This document shows, piece after piece, positions 8,720 through 17,374 of a DNA stretch of 64,000 nucleotides. This DNA comes from an uncultured Draconibacterium sp. Its GTDB lineage: Bacteria > Bacteroidota > Bacteroidia > Bacteroidales > Prolixibacteraceae. The notes below the pieces were generated by a model. The model saw only the letters and a program-made list of their open reading frames with translations, did not search any database and was not told the origin of the DNA. The DNA is taken from NCBI RefSeq assembly GCF_963674925.1, contig NZ_OY771647.1:1689501-1753500 (forward strand), given 5' to 3'. Each line of letters begins with the position of its first letter. Position 1 is the first letter of the stretch. Made by a program: the position numbers and the translations under genes.

Positions 8720-9010
8720 ACAAAATCGCAAGGTTGATTGCTTGGGGTGCAAAATACCATTGATATTCTCCGGACAATTTGATTTACATGAAGGAGCAGG
8801 ACTTGGAGTGCCAGCTAATATTTTTGAACTTTTCGTCAATAAGGAAAATTTTGATATATATGTGCCCCAAATGTGGGGAAGTGGAATTTTTTGCCCCATA
8901 AAATGCTGCTGAAATAAAATTAAGAATAGGACAAAAATCTTTATCGAATAGTGGTGACTCGAAAGCATAAAAATAAGTGGCGTGCGCAACTGTTTGATAA
9001 TTAAAACAAA
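8720..9010. other. Intergenic region with possible gene remnant
   Basis: An open stretch at about 8754-8912 on the plus strand reads as plausible protein (IPLIFSGQFDLHEGAG, then LGVPANIFELFVNK and YVPQMWGSGIF) but has no start codon of its own; the only in-frame ATG lies inside the CPBP gene in another frame. It may be the tail of a lost gene. I do not recognise the family. Confidence 0.25.
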
Positions 9011-11035
9011 ATGACGGTTAGAATGAAGAATAAAAGAAATCTCATAATAGGAGCTATCTTACTGTTTGCCCAATCTGTAATGGGACAAAATCAATCTATT
9101 GACAAATATTGGGAAATAAGCTCTTCTCAAAGCATTGTTTGGAAACTGGATAAGGATCTTAGTTATCCGCATGAAGACAACATTGAGATGTCGGGCAAAA
9201 AAGTATCTGCCATTATTTATTATAAGATAAATGGAAATAAAGAAGTTGAAATAAACCGGGATATTATATATCCACAGTTAAGAACAATTGAAGAGGGTTG
9301 GAGAAAATACCGCGCATATCATCGGCTTAACTACGCTGATGAAATTGAACCTGCAATAACAATGGAAAGTTTCAATTTGATATTTAAACAAATTGATTCA
9401 GTAAAAATTGATGGTAAGCTGACTTTTTACCATACTCCCGTTGAAGGTATAATGCTTAAGCGTACATTATTCCCGTCGATGAACGAACGTTTGTTTGTTG
9501 AAAATTGGGAATTGACAAATACCGGGGATAATGCAAAAGAGCTTAAAATTGGCGAAACAAATAGTAGTGCAGAAATAACCGGGTATAAGGGAAAATATAC
9601 GACTCAAGTGTATAATGATGCTTTGAAGCAGGTAAGCCTTAAACCTAAAACACCTTATAACTTCACGCTCTATTTTTCTGCCGCCATAGATAATGAACCT
9701 ACAAATGGGTTCCGTTTTCAACAAATTGAAGCTGAAAGAGATGCTTTTCTTAACGAGATTAAAGAAAACCTTGTTCTCGAAACTTCCAATCCTGTAATTG
9801 ATCAACTTTTTTATTTTTCAAAAATCAGGGCATCTGAAAGTATTTTCGAATCGAAGATGGGATTGGTACATTCACCCGGCGGAGGAAATTATTATATTGG
9901 CATTTGGGCAAATGATCAGGTAGAATATAGCGGACCTTTTTTCCCGTTTTTAGGGTACGATACGGGTATTGAAGCTGCAAAAAATGCCTACTTGATGTTT
10001 TTAAAAAACATCCCTGAAGATTTCGCGCCTATATGCTATGCATTTGAAATAGACGGAGAGCTGCCAAACTGTGGAAAAGATAGAGGCGATGCTGCCATGA
10101 TTGCTTATGGAGCATCGCAATTCGCATTACGATACGCCGATAAAGATTTTGCCCGAAAGATATGGCCATTGACTGAATGGAGCATTAATTACTGCCACAA
10201 AAAGATAAATGCAGAAGGAGTGGTGTTATCAGAAACTGACGAAATGGAAGGAAGAATTTCAACAGGTGAAGCCAACCTTTCCACCAGTTCTCTTTATTAC
10301 GGAGGACTAATAAATGCTTCTTATCTGGCAAAAGAACTCGGGCACGATAGCTTGTCGGCACTTTATTATGACCGTAGCATAGCGTTAGCTAAGAATATTG
10401 AAAATTATTTTGGTTCTGAGCTTGAAGGACTAAATACCTATCGGTATTTTAAGGGAAATACGCACCTTCGACACTGGATTTGTTTACCACTGGTAATGGG
10501 TATCGAAAACAGAGCCGAGGCTACTGCAACAGCACTGCTTGACAAACTATGGACTTCAAACGGGGTTTTAGTTGAACTTAATTCGAACACAAATGAACCA
10601 AAAGTTTTTTGGGACAGAGGAACTTTATACGCCTTAAGAGGTACGTTTAAAGCAGGTTTTTTTGATCAATCACTCGAGAAACTGGAAGAATATTCCAATA
10701 AAAGATTATTGGGAGATCATGTGCCATATGCCGTTGAAGCATATCCCGAAAATAATATGAAGCATCTTTCAGCAGAAAGTGCATTGTATTGCAGGTTAAT
10801 TATTGAAGGAATATTGTCGTTTGAACAGACCGGATTCAATTCATTTAGCATTGCTCCGCAACTTTCAGATAAATTACCCCGGTTAAGTATAAAAAATTTG
10901 CATCTCGGAGATAATATTATTTCAATTAATCTGGAACGAATAGATAACAATATTAAATCAAGTATTTATCTCAATGGAATAAAAATTGTAGATAAAAAGA
11001 TTAGAAGCGGCGAAAAAATAGAAGTAAGTATTTAA
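9011..11035 (+). CDS. Secreted six-hairpin (alpha/alpha-barrel) glycosidase-like protein
   Basis: A 674-residue exported protein. The signal peptide is best read from the second Met (9023, MKNKRNLIIGAILLF, cleaved near VMGQ). An N-terminal beta-sandwich-like region (about 40-240) precedes an alpha-helical region (about 260-600) with the aromatic- and acid-rich pattern of six-hairpin glycosidases: SPGGGNYYIGIWANDQVEYSG, IDGELPNCGKDRGDAAMIAYG, then LSETDEMEGRISTGEANLST. A short beta tail ends the protein. The overall layout resembles GH78/GH63-type barrels, but no family signature is clear enough for a GH number or substrate. It lies alone in the low-GC accessory stretch. Neighbouring genes do not indicate a polysaccharide locus. 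Confidence 0.6.
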   Translation: MTVRMKNKRNLIIGAILLFAQSVMGQNQSIDKYWEISSSQSIVWKLDKDLSYPHEDNIEMSGKKVSAIIYYKINGNKEVEINRDIIYPQLRTIEEGWRKYRAYHRLNYADEIEPAITMESFNLIFKQIDSVKIDGKLTFYHTPVEGIMLKRTLFPSMNERLFVENWELTNTGDNAKELKIGETNSSAEITGYKGKYTTQVYNDALKQVSLKPKTPYNFTLYFSAAIDNEPTNGFRFQQIEAERDAFLNEIKENLVLETSNPVIDQLFYFSKIRASESIFESKMGLVHSPGGGNYYIGIWANDQVEYSGPFFPFLGYDTGIEAAKNAYLMFLKNIPEDFAPICYAFEIDGELPNCGKDRGDAAMIAYGASQFALRYADKDFARKIWPLTEWSINYCHKKINAEGVVLSETDEMEGRISTGEANLSTSSLYYGGLINASYLAKELGHDSLSALYYDRSIALAKNIENYFGSELEGLNTYRYFKGNTHLRHWICLPLVMGIENRAEATATALLDKLWTSNGVLVELNSNTNEPKVFWDRGTLYALRGTFKAGFFDQSLEKLEEYSNKRLLGDHVPYAVEAYPENNMKHLSAESALYCRLIIEGILSFEQTGFNSFSIAPQLSDKLPRLSIKNLHLGDNIISINLERIDNNIKSSIYLNGIKIVDKKIRSGEKIEVSI

Positions 11036-11111
11036 TACAATGAATCTTAAACTTTGACTTTTTATTTCAACCATAACAACGCATTGAACAGACAATTTTA
11101 GATAAACTTTC

Positions 11112-11167
11112 AACGGTTTTATCGAAAACTTCGGTGAAGCCCGCCTGAAAATTTGCGGTCAACCGTT
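11112..11167. repeat. Palindromic site upstream of an orphan lipoprotein (AACGGTT...AACCGTT)
   Basis: The outer arms AACGGTT (11112-11118) and AACCGTT (11161-11167) enclose about 42 bases. The same two arms bound the palindromic site at 30221-30321, which also precedes a small lipoprotein gene. Confidence 0.4.
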
Positions 11168-11193
11168 AAAAGCAATACTAAGTAAACAAGAAC

Positions 11194-11487
11194 ATGAAAC
11201 CATTATTAATTATATTGACTGTTTTTCTATTAATAACAAGTTGTTGTGATATTATTTGTGAAAGACAAAGACACGCAGAACTTATTATTGAAAAGGTTGA
11301 AGAATTCAGACAAGAGAATAGTCGACTTCCCGAAAATGTAACGGAGATTGGCATAGACGATAGCCAAATGCATCTCTCATATTATACAAAAAAAGATTCT
11401 GTTGTCTATGAGGTTTGGTATGGGCTGGATTTAGGGGTATCAAAGATTTATAATTCAAAGACTAAAAAATGGAGAGAGGAAGGATAA
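11194..11487 (+). CDS. Small orphan lipoprotein
   Basis: A 97-residue protein with a short signal peptide and lipobox LITSC, so probably lipidated and periplasmic or outer-membrane. The mature part begins with a charged helix (RQRHAELIIEKVEEFRQENSRLP) followed by a beta-rich segment. A helix followed by a Leu-Pro turn recalls pseudopilin-like small proteins, but no family is recognised. A second, tiny lipoprotein frame starts at the very next base after its stop codon. Confidence 0.7.
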   Translation: MKPLLIILTVFLLITSCCDIICERQRHAELIIEKVEEFRQENSRLPENVTEIGIDDSQMHLSYYTKKDSVVYEVWYGLDLGVSKIYNSKTKKWREEG

Positions 11488-11589
11488 ATGAAATTCGAAA
11501 CAAAAATATTAGTAATATCAATTTTAGCTGTTCTCAATAGTTGTCAGACCTTTGAGAGTGTCAAAAATGAACCTATGGCGGAATCTTAA
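11488..11589 (+). CDS. Tiny or truncated lipoprotein (33 residues)
   Basis: The ATG follows immediately after the preceding TAA. The product begins MKFETKILVISILAVLNSC, a complete signal peptide with lipobox LNSC, but only 14 residues follow (QTFESVKNEPMAES) before the stop. It is either a very short lipoprotein or a gene truncated after its signal sequence; the tight spacing suggests former translational coupling with the gene in front. Confidence 0.4.
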   Translation: MKFETKILVISILAVLNSCQTFESVKNEPMAES

Positions 11590-11639
11590 AATTCCAAACA
11601 AAATTTGAAAGCAATACGAATTCCTGAAAAATTAGAAAT

Positions 11640-12014
11640 ATGCAAAAAAAGAAGCCTGCCAGTGTAGAAGAATACATTGAAGAATTGCCTGAAATTGCTC
11701 AATCGAGAATAAAAGAACTGCGCTCGATTTTAAAAAGTGTTGCTCCCGAAGCAAAAGAGGGATTAAAGTGGGGAAAACCGGCGTTTGAATCAGTAACAAT
11801 ACTTTTCGCATATTCTGCGCATAAATCTCATTTGAGTTTCACCCCAACAGGACCAGCAATGAAGCCATTTGAAAAAGAGCTTAGTGAATATACAACTAAA
11901 CAGGATTCTGTTCAATTTCAGTATGACAAGCCACTCCCTGAAAATCTTATCCGAAAAATTGCAGAATACAGAAAAGAAGATGCAGAAGAAAAAGGTGCAA
12001 AATGGAAATATTAA
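11640..12014 (+). CDS. DUF1801 / YdhG-like protein
   Basis: A 124-residue cytoplasmic protein of the DUF1801 family (YdhG/YjbR-like fold). Visible hallmarks are the N-terminal helix SVEEYIEELPE, then LKSVAPEAKEGLKWGKPAF, the beta segment SHLSFTPTGPAM, and C-terminal FQYDKPLPENLIRKI. Length is normal. The biochemical function of the family is unproven; some members resemble iron-chaperone folds. It closes the low-GC accessory stretch. Confidence 0.88.
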   Translation: MQKKKPASVEEYIEELPEIAQSRIKELRSILKSVAPEAKEGLKWGKPAFESVTILFAYSAHKSHLSFTPTGPAMKPFEKELSEYTTKQDSVQFQYDKPLPENLIRKIAEYRKEDAEEKGAKWKY

Positions 12015-12361
12015 AAAGCTAGTCGCGTAACAATCTGGAATAGAACAGGCGGTGGTAAGAGCTGGGCTGACCCTCCCGATTGCTTCGGGATCGGCAGGCA
12101 ACTTGCAAGTGAACGTTTCCCAAATCATTAATCATCAATCTTTTTTCACCTCCTCATTCACTCAATAGCTCATTTACTCTTTCGTAAATTTCCATCCTTC
12201 TACTTCCCTCAGGATGATACTTTTGCCTGTTGAATCTCGCCAATAAGTCCCTCAACTGCTCATTTACCAATTCGCTCAATTACCATTTCATACTTAATCG
12301 CTAATCCTTCTTTTGCCTTTCCACTTTTTCCTTGTATTTTTGCCGCCCTAAAAATGTATAA
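12015..12361. other. 347-bp intergenic region with a TCCCGA/TCGGGA hairpin
   Basis: It contains the small hairpin TCCCGA-5 nt-TCGGGA at 12074-12090, of the same kind as the hairpins at 382-401 and in 50839-50896, then a T/C-rich stretch with scattered ctcattcactcaat-type words. No gene or clear promoter is visible ahead of mnmA. Confidence 0.45.
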
Positions 12362-13540
12362 ATGAGCAGGGTAGTAGTAGGACTTTCAGGTGGTGTTGAT
12401 TCGAGTGTAGCAGCCTGGTTGTTAAAGGAGCAGGGGCACGAGGTGATCGGGTTGTTTATGATTAACTACCGCGAACGCGAAGGTGTGTTGACCAGTTCGT
12501 GTACGTGGGAAGAAGACTCACTGATTGCCAAAATGGTAGCCAAAAAACTCGATATCCCGTTTCATATTGTCGATTTAAGCAAAGACTATAAACAACGTGT
12601 TATCGATTATATGTTTGCTGAATACCAGGCCGGTCGTACACCAAATCCCGATGTGCTGTGTAACCGCGAGATTAAATTCGACACTTTTATGGAAGAAGCC
12701 CTGAAGTTTGACGCCGATTTTGTGGCAACAGGGCATTATTGCAGAAAGTCGGAAGTCGAGGTGAATGGAAAAACCATTCATCAGCTTTTGGCCGGAAAAG
12801 ATCCGAATAAAGACCAGAGTTATTTCCTGTGTCAGCTGAACCAAAAGCAGCTGTCGAAAGCAATGTTCCCGATAGGAGAGTTGTTAAAACCTGAAGTGCG
12901 TGAAATTGCGCGTCAGCAAAACCTGCCAACTGCCGAGCGGAAAGATTCGCAGGGTATTTGTTTCGTTGGGAAAGTTGATCTTCCAACCTTTTTGCAGCAG
13001 CAACTGGAGCCTAAAGTGGGTAATGTGATTGAGATTCCTGCAAAATTTATGGAAAAGAAAAAACAGCTTGAAGTTTCGGAAGAAAATTATAAAAAGTTGT
13101 GTTTTCAGTTTCCGTATAAACCGTGGAATGGCGAAGTGATCGGCGAACATCAGGGGGCACATTTTTATACTGTTGGGCAACGTAAAGGGCTGAATATTGG
13201 TGGCCGTAAAGAGCCGCTTTTTGTAATTGGCACCGATGTAAAACGCAACATTATTTATGTGGGCGAAGGTTTTGAGCATCCCGGTTTGTACCGCAAAGGA
13301 TTGTTTGTAGCCACAGAGAATATGCACTGGATACGACCCGACCTGAAAATGCAGGTTGGCGAGAAACGCGAATTTGATATTCGTATTCGTTACCGTCAGC
13401 CACTGGAAAAAGGAACAATACATATGAAAGAAGACGGTGCCTGGTTTTTGTTCGAAAACGAACAACGGGGAATCACTTCGGGGCAATTTGCAGCCTGGTA
13501 TTTGGATGATGAACTGATCGGTTCCGGAGCGATTTTATGA
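12362..13540 (+). CDS. mnmA: tRNA-specific 2-thiouridylase
   Basis: MnmA adds sulfur to uridine-34 of tRNA-Lys, -Glu and -Gln, using ATP and persulfide from a relay. The N-terminal PP-loop is GLSGGVDSSVAAWLL (7-21). The catalytic pair is Cys100 in CNREIKF and Cys200 in DSQGICFVG. ATGHY and KDQSYFLCQL are also family-typical, as are the central HYTVGQRKG-like motif (here FYTVGQRKGLNIGG) and the C-terminal beta barrel. At 392 residues it is slightly longer than the E. coli enzyme, mostly through an insertion around residues 225-250. It is followed by yicC and gmk on the same strand. Confidence 0.97.
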   Translation: MSRVVVGLSGGVDSSVAAWLLKEQGHEVIGLFMINYREREGVLTSSCTWEEDSLIAKMVAKKLDIPFHIVDLSKDYKQRVIDYMFAEYQAGRTPNPDVLCNREIKFDTFMEEALKFDADFVATGHYCRKSEVEVNGKTIHQLLAGKDPNKDQSYFLCQLNQKQLSKAMFPIGELLKPEVREIARQQNLPTAERKDSQGICFVGKVDLPTFLQQQLEPKVGNVIEIPAKFMEKKKQLEVSEENYKKLCFQFPYKPWNGEVIGEHQGAHFYTVGQRKGLNIGGRKEPLFVIGTDVKRNIIYVGEGFEHPGLYRKGLFVATENMHWIRPDLKMQVGEKREFDIRIRYRQPLEKGTIHMKEDGAWFLFENEQRGITSGQFAAWYLDDELIGSGAIL

Positions 13541-13721
13541 GATTGAGGGATTAAGGGACTGAAGGGAAGGAATGCTAAAATGCGATAATGCTTTAATAAT
13601 TATCCGGCATCCAGAATCAAATATCCAGAATCCAGCATCGAGTATCCAGAATCAAACTATCAATCACCCGTTTCGCTGTTTTTACAGACTTTATACTAAA
13701 TTTGAATAAAAATATTTTCAC

Positions 13722-14597
13722 ATGATAAAATCAATGACCGGCTTTGGTAAAGCCGAATTCGAGGTAAACAACAAAAAGATTACCATTGAAATTAAATCGC
13801 TAAACAGTAAACAAATCGATATCAATACCCGGACTCCCGCCTTGTATCGCGAAAAAGATATTATTATTCGTAAAGCGATTGCCGAAAAACTGGTGCGCGG
13901 GAAAGTTGATTTTAACATATACGTGGAAAACCTGGGCGACGAAACCAATTCGAAAATTAACGAACCCATTCTGAAAGGTTATTACAATCAACTGAATGAG
14001 ATCAGCAAAGAACTGGGATTGGCTGTTGACCAAAGTACTTTGCAGGCGGCTATGCGTTTGCCCGATGTGGTGAAAACCGAATACGAGACACTCGACGAAT
14101 CAGAGTGGGGAACCATATACTCGAATATTCTGGCAGCGCTTGAGGACATAAATTCTTTTCGTGAAAAAGAAGGGAATGCACTTGAGTCTGATATTCTTGG
14201 CAATGTAGAGAATATCAGTAGTTTGTTAAAACAGGTTGAGCCGTTCGAGAAGCAGCGTATTGAAGCATTAAAAGTGCGATTAACGGATAATCTGGAAGCG
14301 CTGAAGATGAATGGCAACGTAGATGAAAACCGTTTTGAGCAGGAACTGATTTTCTACCTCGAAAAACTGGACATTAACGAAGAGAAAGTTCGCCTGGCCA
14401 ATCATTGCGAGTATTTCTTCGAAACCGCAAAACAAAACGGTGCATCGGGTAAAAAGCTGGGTTTTATTTCGCAGGAAATCGGTCGCGAAATCAACACCAT
14501 CGGATCAAAAGCCAACGAAACCAATATTCAGCGTATCGTTGTGCAGATGAAAGATCATCTGGAGCGAGTAAAAGAACAATTGTTGAATGTTTTGTAA
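13722..14597 (+). CDS. yicC: YicC-family endoribonuclease
   Basis: A 291-residue protein with the invariant N-terminus MIKSMTGFGKAE and the C-terminal DUF1732 signature (GKKLGFISQEIGREINTIGSKAN, where the EIGREINTxGSKA core is diagnostic). Members are stress-associated endoribonucleases implicated in small-RNA turnover. It lies 58 bases upstream of guanylate kinase, a neighbourhood common in many bacteria. Confidence 0.95.
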   Translation: MIKSMTGFGKAEFEVNNKKITIEIKSLNSKQIDINTRTPALYREKDIIIRKAIAEKLVRGKVDFNIYVENLGDETNSKINEPILKGYYNQLNEISKELGLAVDQSTLQAAMRLPDVVKTEYETLDESEWGTIYSNILAALEDINSFREKEGNALESDILGNVENISSLLKQVEPFEKQRIEALKVRLTDNLEALKMNGNVDENRFEQELIFYLEKLDINEEKVRLANHCEYFFETAKQNGASGKKLGFISQEIGREINTIGSKANETNIQRIVVQMKDHLERVKEQLLNVL

Positions 14598-14655
14598 CAA
14601 GGCAAAAGTTAAAAAATCTCGTAGCTAGCAGCTCGAGGCTCGAAGCTAAATAATA

Positions 14656-15222
14656 ATGAAGGGAAAATTAATCATATTCTCAGCTCCGTCGGGAGCCGGG
14701 AAAACCACCATCGTAAAACATTTATTACAGCAAGGTTTCGATCTTGAATTTTCAATTTCGGCCACCTGCAGAGAACCGCGCCACACCGAAACACACGGTA
14801 AAGATTATTACTTTTTATCAGGTGAAGAGTTTTTGGCAAAAGTGGAAAACGACGAGTTTCTGGAGTGGGAAGAAGTGTACAAAGGAACCAGTTACGGTAC
14901 ACTGAAAAGTGAAGTTGAACGTATTCGCGAGCAAGGCAAAAATGTGGTTTTTGATGTGGATGTTGTTGGTGGTCTGAACATTAAAAAATACTACGGCGAT
15001 GAGGCTCTGGCTGTTTTTGTGCAGCCGCCTTCGGTAGAAGAGTTGCGTAACCGCCTGGTTGGCCGGTCAACCGACAGCGAAGAGAAAATTGCCATGCGTG
15101 TTGCCAAAGCCGAGCACGAACTAAGTTTTGCCACGCAGTTTGATGTGGTGATTATAAACGACAAATTGGAGGAGGCTTTTGATGAGGCCGAAAAAGTTAT
15201 TGCTGAATTTCTGAAAAAATAG
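14656..15222 (+). CDS. gmk: Guanylate kinase
   Basis: Gmk phosphorylates GMP to GDP with ATP, in purine salvage and (p)ppGpp supply. A P-loop SAPSGAGKTT sits at residues 9-18. The GMP-binding region shows SATCREPRHTETHGKDYYF and FLEWEEVYKGTSYGT. The lid and C-terminal LxxRxxxDSEEKIAMRV pattern appear as RLVGRSTDSEEKIAMRV. At 188 residues it is full length. It runs with yicC upstream and nadD downstream on the same strand. Confidence 0.97.
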   Translation: MKGKLIIFSAPSGAGKTTIVKHLLQQGFDLEFSISATCREPRHTETHGKDYYFLSGEEFLAKVENDEFLEWEEVYKGTSYGTLKSEVERIREQGKNVVFDVDVVGGLNIKKYYGDEALAVFVQPPSVEELRNRLVGRSTDSEEKIAMRVAKAEHELSFATQFDVVIINDKLEEAFDEAEKVIAEFLKK

Positions 15223-15231
15223 TTCTACAGC

Positions 15232-15329
15232 TGTCATTTCGAACGTAGTGAGAATTGAAAATCAGCGGAGCTAAATCTGCAACCTTTGAGCTAATCCGAA
15301 ACAGATCTCTCACGCTGTTCGAGATGACA
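15232..15329. repeat. Inverted-repeat element, copy 1 (related copy at 48944-49026)
   Basis: The spacer between gmk and nadD starts TGTCATTTCGAACGTAGTGAG and ends TCTCTCACGCTGTTCGAGATGACA, an imperfect terminal inverted repeat around a short AT-rich body. The hisF-hisA spacer has the same design (TGTCATTTCGAC... and ...ATTCGAAATGACA). No coding content; a small MITE-like unit. Confidence 0.75.
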
Positions 15330-15366
15330 TATTATTCGTAATTTGGTACCTGAAAGAGGAATTAGA

Positions 15367-15990
15367 ATGAGTGATCTCGTTACCGACATACTCGCACCGA
15401 AAACCAATCTGCAGTTAACGATTGGGCTTTACTTTGGTAGCTACAATCCAATTCACATCGGTCATTTGGCTATTGCTAATTATATGGTGGAATACACCAA
15501 TATCGATCAGCTGTGGTTTGTGGTGTCGCCGCATAATCCACTCAAAAAGAAAAATAATTTATTGGATGATTACCAGCGTTTGGAGCTGGTGCACCGTGCA
15601 GTTGACGGTGACGACCGGTTTCGGGCTTCAAATATTGAGTTCAGCTTGCCAAAACCCAGTTATACGGTTGATACACTGGCCTATTTAAAAGATCAATATC
15701 CGAACTATCATTTTAAAATTTTGATGGGATCGGATAACCTGGAGAACTTTCATAAGTGGAAAAATTACGAAACCATACTTGAAGATTACGGAATAATCGT
15801 TTATCCGCGCCCCGGTTTTGATCCGGATAACGTACAGGTGCAGAAAAACATCACAATAGCCAAAGATGCCCCCTTAATGGAAATTTCATCTTCGTTTATC
15901 CGTAAAGCCATAAAAGAGGGAAAAGATGTTCGTCATTTTCTTCCGCAAAAAAGCTGGGAGTATCTGGAGGAAATGAATTTTTACCGCTAA
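15367..15990 (+). CDS. nadD: Nicotinate-nucleotide adenylyltransferase
   Basis: NadD joins nicotinate mononucleotide and ATP to form deamido-NAD. The nucleotidyltransferase motif GLYFGSYNPIHIGH lies near the N-terminus, and the second signature is ISSSFIRKAIKEG near the C-terminus; LMGSDNLENFHKW lies between. The start at 15367 (MSDLV) is preferred over an upstream TTG because a good GAAAGAGGA ribosome site precedes it by 6 bases. The protein is 207 residues. Its stop codon abuts the stop of the convergent PAS-LuxR gene. Confidence 0.95.
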   Translation: MSDLVTDILAPKTNLQLTIGLYFGSYNPIHIGHLAIANYMVEYTNIDQLWFVVSPHNPLKKKNNLLDDYQRLELVHRAVDGDDRFRASNIEFSLPKPSYTVDTLAYLKDQYPNYHFKILMGSDNLENFHKWKNYETILEDYGIIVYPRPGFDPDNVQVQKNITIAKDAPLMEISSSFIRKAIKEGKDVRHFLPQKSWEYLEEMNFYR

Positions 15991-16764
15991 CTAAATTACT
16001 CCTTCGCGAACGCAACGTGCAATCAATTCGGTGGTGTTGTTACAATCGGTTTTTTTCAGGATATTTTTTTTGTGGGTGTTAATGGTGTGTGGCGAAATAT
16101 TTAGAATTTCTGCTATTTCTCCAAATGTTTTTCCTTTGGCAATGTTGCCCAGAATTTCTTTTTCACGCGAGGTGAAAAGCTTGTGATAATCGAGCTCTAC
16201 CGGATAAAAATCGTCATCGGTTGACAGCGAATAGTACGATGGAAGCCCATCTCCGATAAACGATATTTTATGGTCAATCTCCATATTCAGGTGAGTAACA
16301 TCGGTGTGAATACCTAATACCTGTTGTACTTTGCCGTCCTCTGAAAGTGTGAGAGCTTTTGACTGCTGTAATATGGTTTTGTAATTTCCATTCGCGTGAC
16401 GCAGGCGTAAAAGATAAACCACTTTATATTTTAATATTTCATCTTTCGAAATTCGGTTAAGCGTAAATTCTACTGCTTTTTCTTCCTTGCGGTACATTTG
16501 CTCCTGATCCTCGGGATGCACCAGTTCAAACAATCGTTCAAGGCTCCAGTCTTTGGTGTTTACTCCTAAAACTGTTTCTATCCGCGAATCAACGTAATCC
16601 ATTTCCAGGGTTTCGAAGTTCATGATGTAGTAATAGAAGCGTCCGGGAGTAAAAATATTTACTACTTGTTCAATGATGTTTAGGTACAATTCAGATTTAA
16701 CCGGGTGTATAGCTTTGTTAGCCTCCCATGCTTGTTTTATTCTGTTTAAACTTGTATTGTCCAT
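15991..16764 (-). CDS. PAS-domain LuxR-type transcriptional regulator
   Basis: A 257-residue one-component regulator. A PAS domain occupies about residues 45-160, ending with the typical VLGIHTDVT strand; its ligand cannot be predicted. The C-terminal LuxR-type helix-turn-helix (about 193-257) reads FTSREKEILGNIAKGKTFGEIA followed by SPHTINTHKKNILKK. There is no receiver domain or transmembrane segment, so it probably senses a cytoplasmic signal. It is convergent with nadD, with adjacent stop codons. A perfect 18-bp palindrome lies about 50 bases ahead of its start codon and is a candidate operator. Confidence 0.88.
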   Translation of the reverse strand: MDNTSLNRIKQAWEANKAIHPVKSELYLNIIEQVVNIFTPGRFYYYIMNFETLEMDYVDSRIETVLGVNTKDWSLERLFELVHPEDQEQMYRKEEKAVEFTLNRISKDEILKYKVVYLLRLRHANGNYKTILQQSKALTLSEDGKVQQVLGIHTDVTHLNMEIDHKISFIGDGLPSYYSLSTDDDFYPVELDYHKLFTSREKEILGNIAKGKTFGEIAEILNISPHTINTHKKNILKKTDCNNTTELIARCVREGVI

Positions 16765-16814
16765 GTTGTTCTGTGACTTTCAAAAAATCTAAAGCCTTCT
16801 CAAGGTACGGAAAA

Positions 16815-16832
16815 ATACCCAATATTGGGTAT
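16815..16832. promoter_or_regulatory. Perfect 18-bp palindrome, candidate operator of the PAS-LuxR gene
   Basis: ATACCCAATATTGGGTAT is a perfect dyad with no spacer, 51-68 bases upstream of the PAS-LuxR start codon. Size and symmetry fit a dimeric helix-turn-helix binding site; autoregulation is inference. Confidence 0.55.
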
Positions 16833-16927
16833 TTACTTTTTGGCTTTACTACTATAACTTGCAAAAGCTTAAAAAAAAAGCAAAAAACAAGAATTAAGAC
16901 GTTCTCCGGTCACACGAAATTTATAAA

Positions 16928-16958
16928 AGCAGGATTCCAGGCTCCTGCTTTTTTTTTC
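16928..16958 (+). terminator. Orphan rho-independent terminator (+)
   Basis: AGCAGGA-8 nt-TCCTGCT forms a seven-pair stem followed by about nine T. No plus-strand protein gene ends before it, so it may close a short transcript starting near the 16815 palindrome. Confidence 0.7.
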
Positions 16959-16997
16959 TGAAAGTCCTCATCATTTTATGTGTATTGCCGTTTGAGT

Positions 16998-17287
16998 TTC
17001 GTCCGTGAGAACCATCTGGCTTCGATCTGCTTTCTTCGCCGGACGATTTCCCTTTGGTCATTTCATCCCGGCGCTACGCACCGGGTTATTCACATTAAAC
17101 GCTTCCAGCGTCATCAAAACTTGCAATTGCGACATTGCAGGTCAATAAACTCGTCTTAACTTAGTATTTCAGTTCAATATCCCGAAGGGATAAAATGTGA
17201 CTAACCCCGGGTGAAACCCGGGGTTGATGTGCGGTAATTTAAAGGCGCAATCAGTAAGCTATTCAACGCACAATCGTTATGTGCGCC
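16998..17287. repeat. ~290-bp palindromic repeat element, copy B (copy A at 4607-4913)
   Basis: The head TTCGTCCG...AGAACCA...TTCGATC...TCTTCGCCGGACGATT and the tail GGCGCAATCAGTAAG...TATTCAACG...GTGCGCC match copy A. The middle differs and contains ATCCCGAAGGGAT-like and CCCCGGGTGAAACCCGGGG dyads. It fills the gap between the PAS-LuxR gene and the ChaN-like gene and has no coding content. Confidence 0.75.
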
Positions 17288-17374
17288 TTGTAATCCGGCC
17301 ATTTTTATGAAATGCTGTTAACAGACTTTACTTTCATTCCTGTTGGTGATACCAGGGAATCATGAATGTTTTAT

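Noticed and set aside
8667..8912. 81-residue plus-strand frame after the CPBP gene
   Set aside because: The start codon lies inside the CPBP gene in another frame; only the second half looks protein-like. Noted as a possible remnant, not annotated as a gene.
12884..13486. Long open frame on the minus strand opposite mnmA
   Set aside because: The plus strand encodes a full mnmA with all motifs. The antisense frame has low-complexity Phe/His/Thr composition typical of mirror frames and no recognisable domain.
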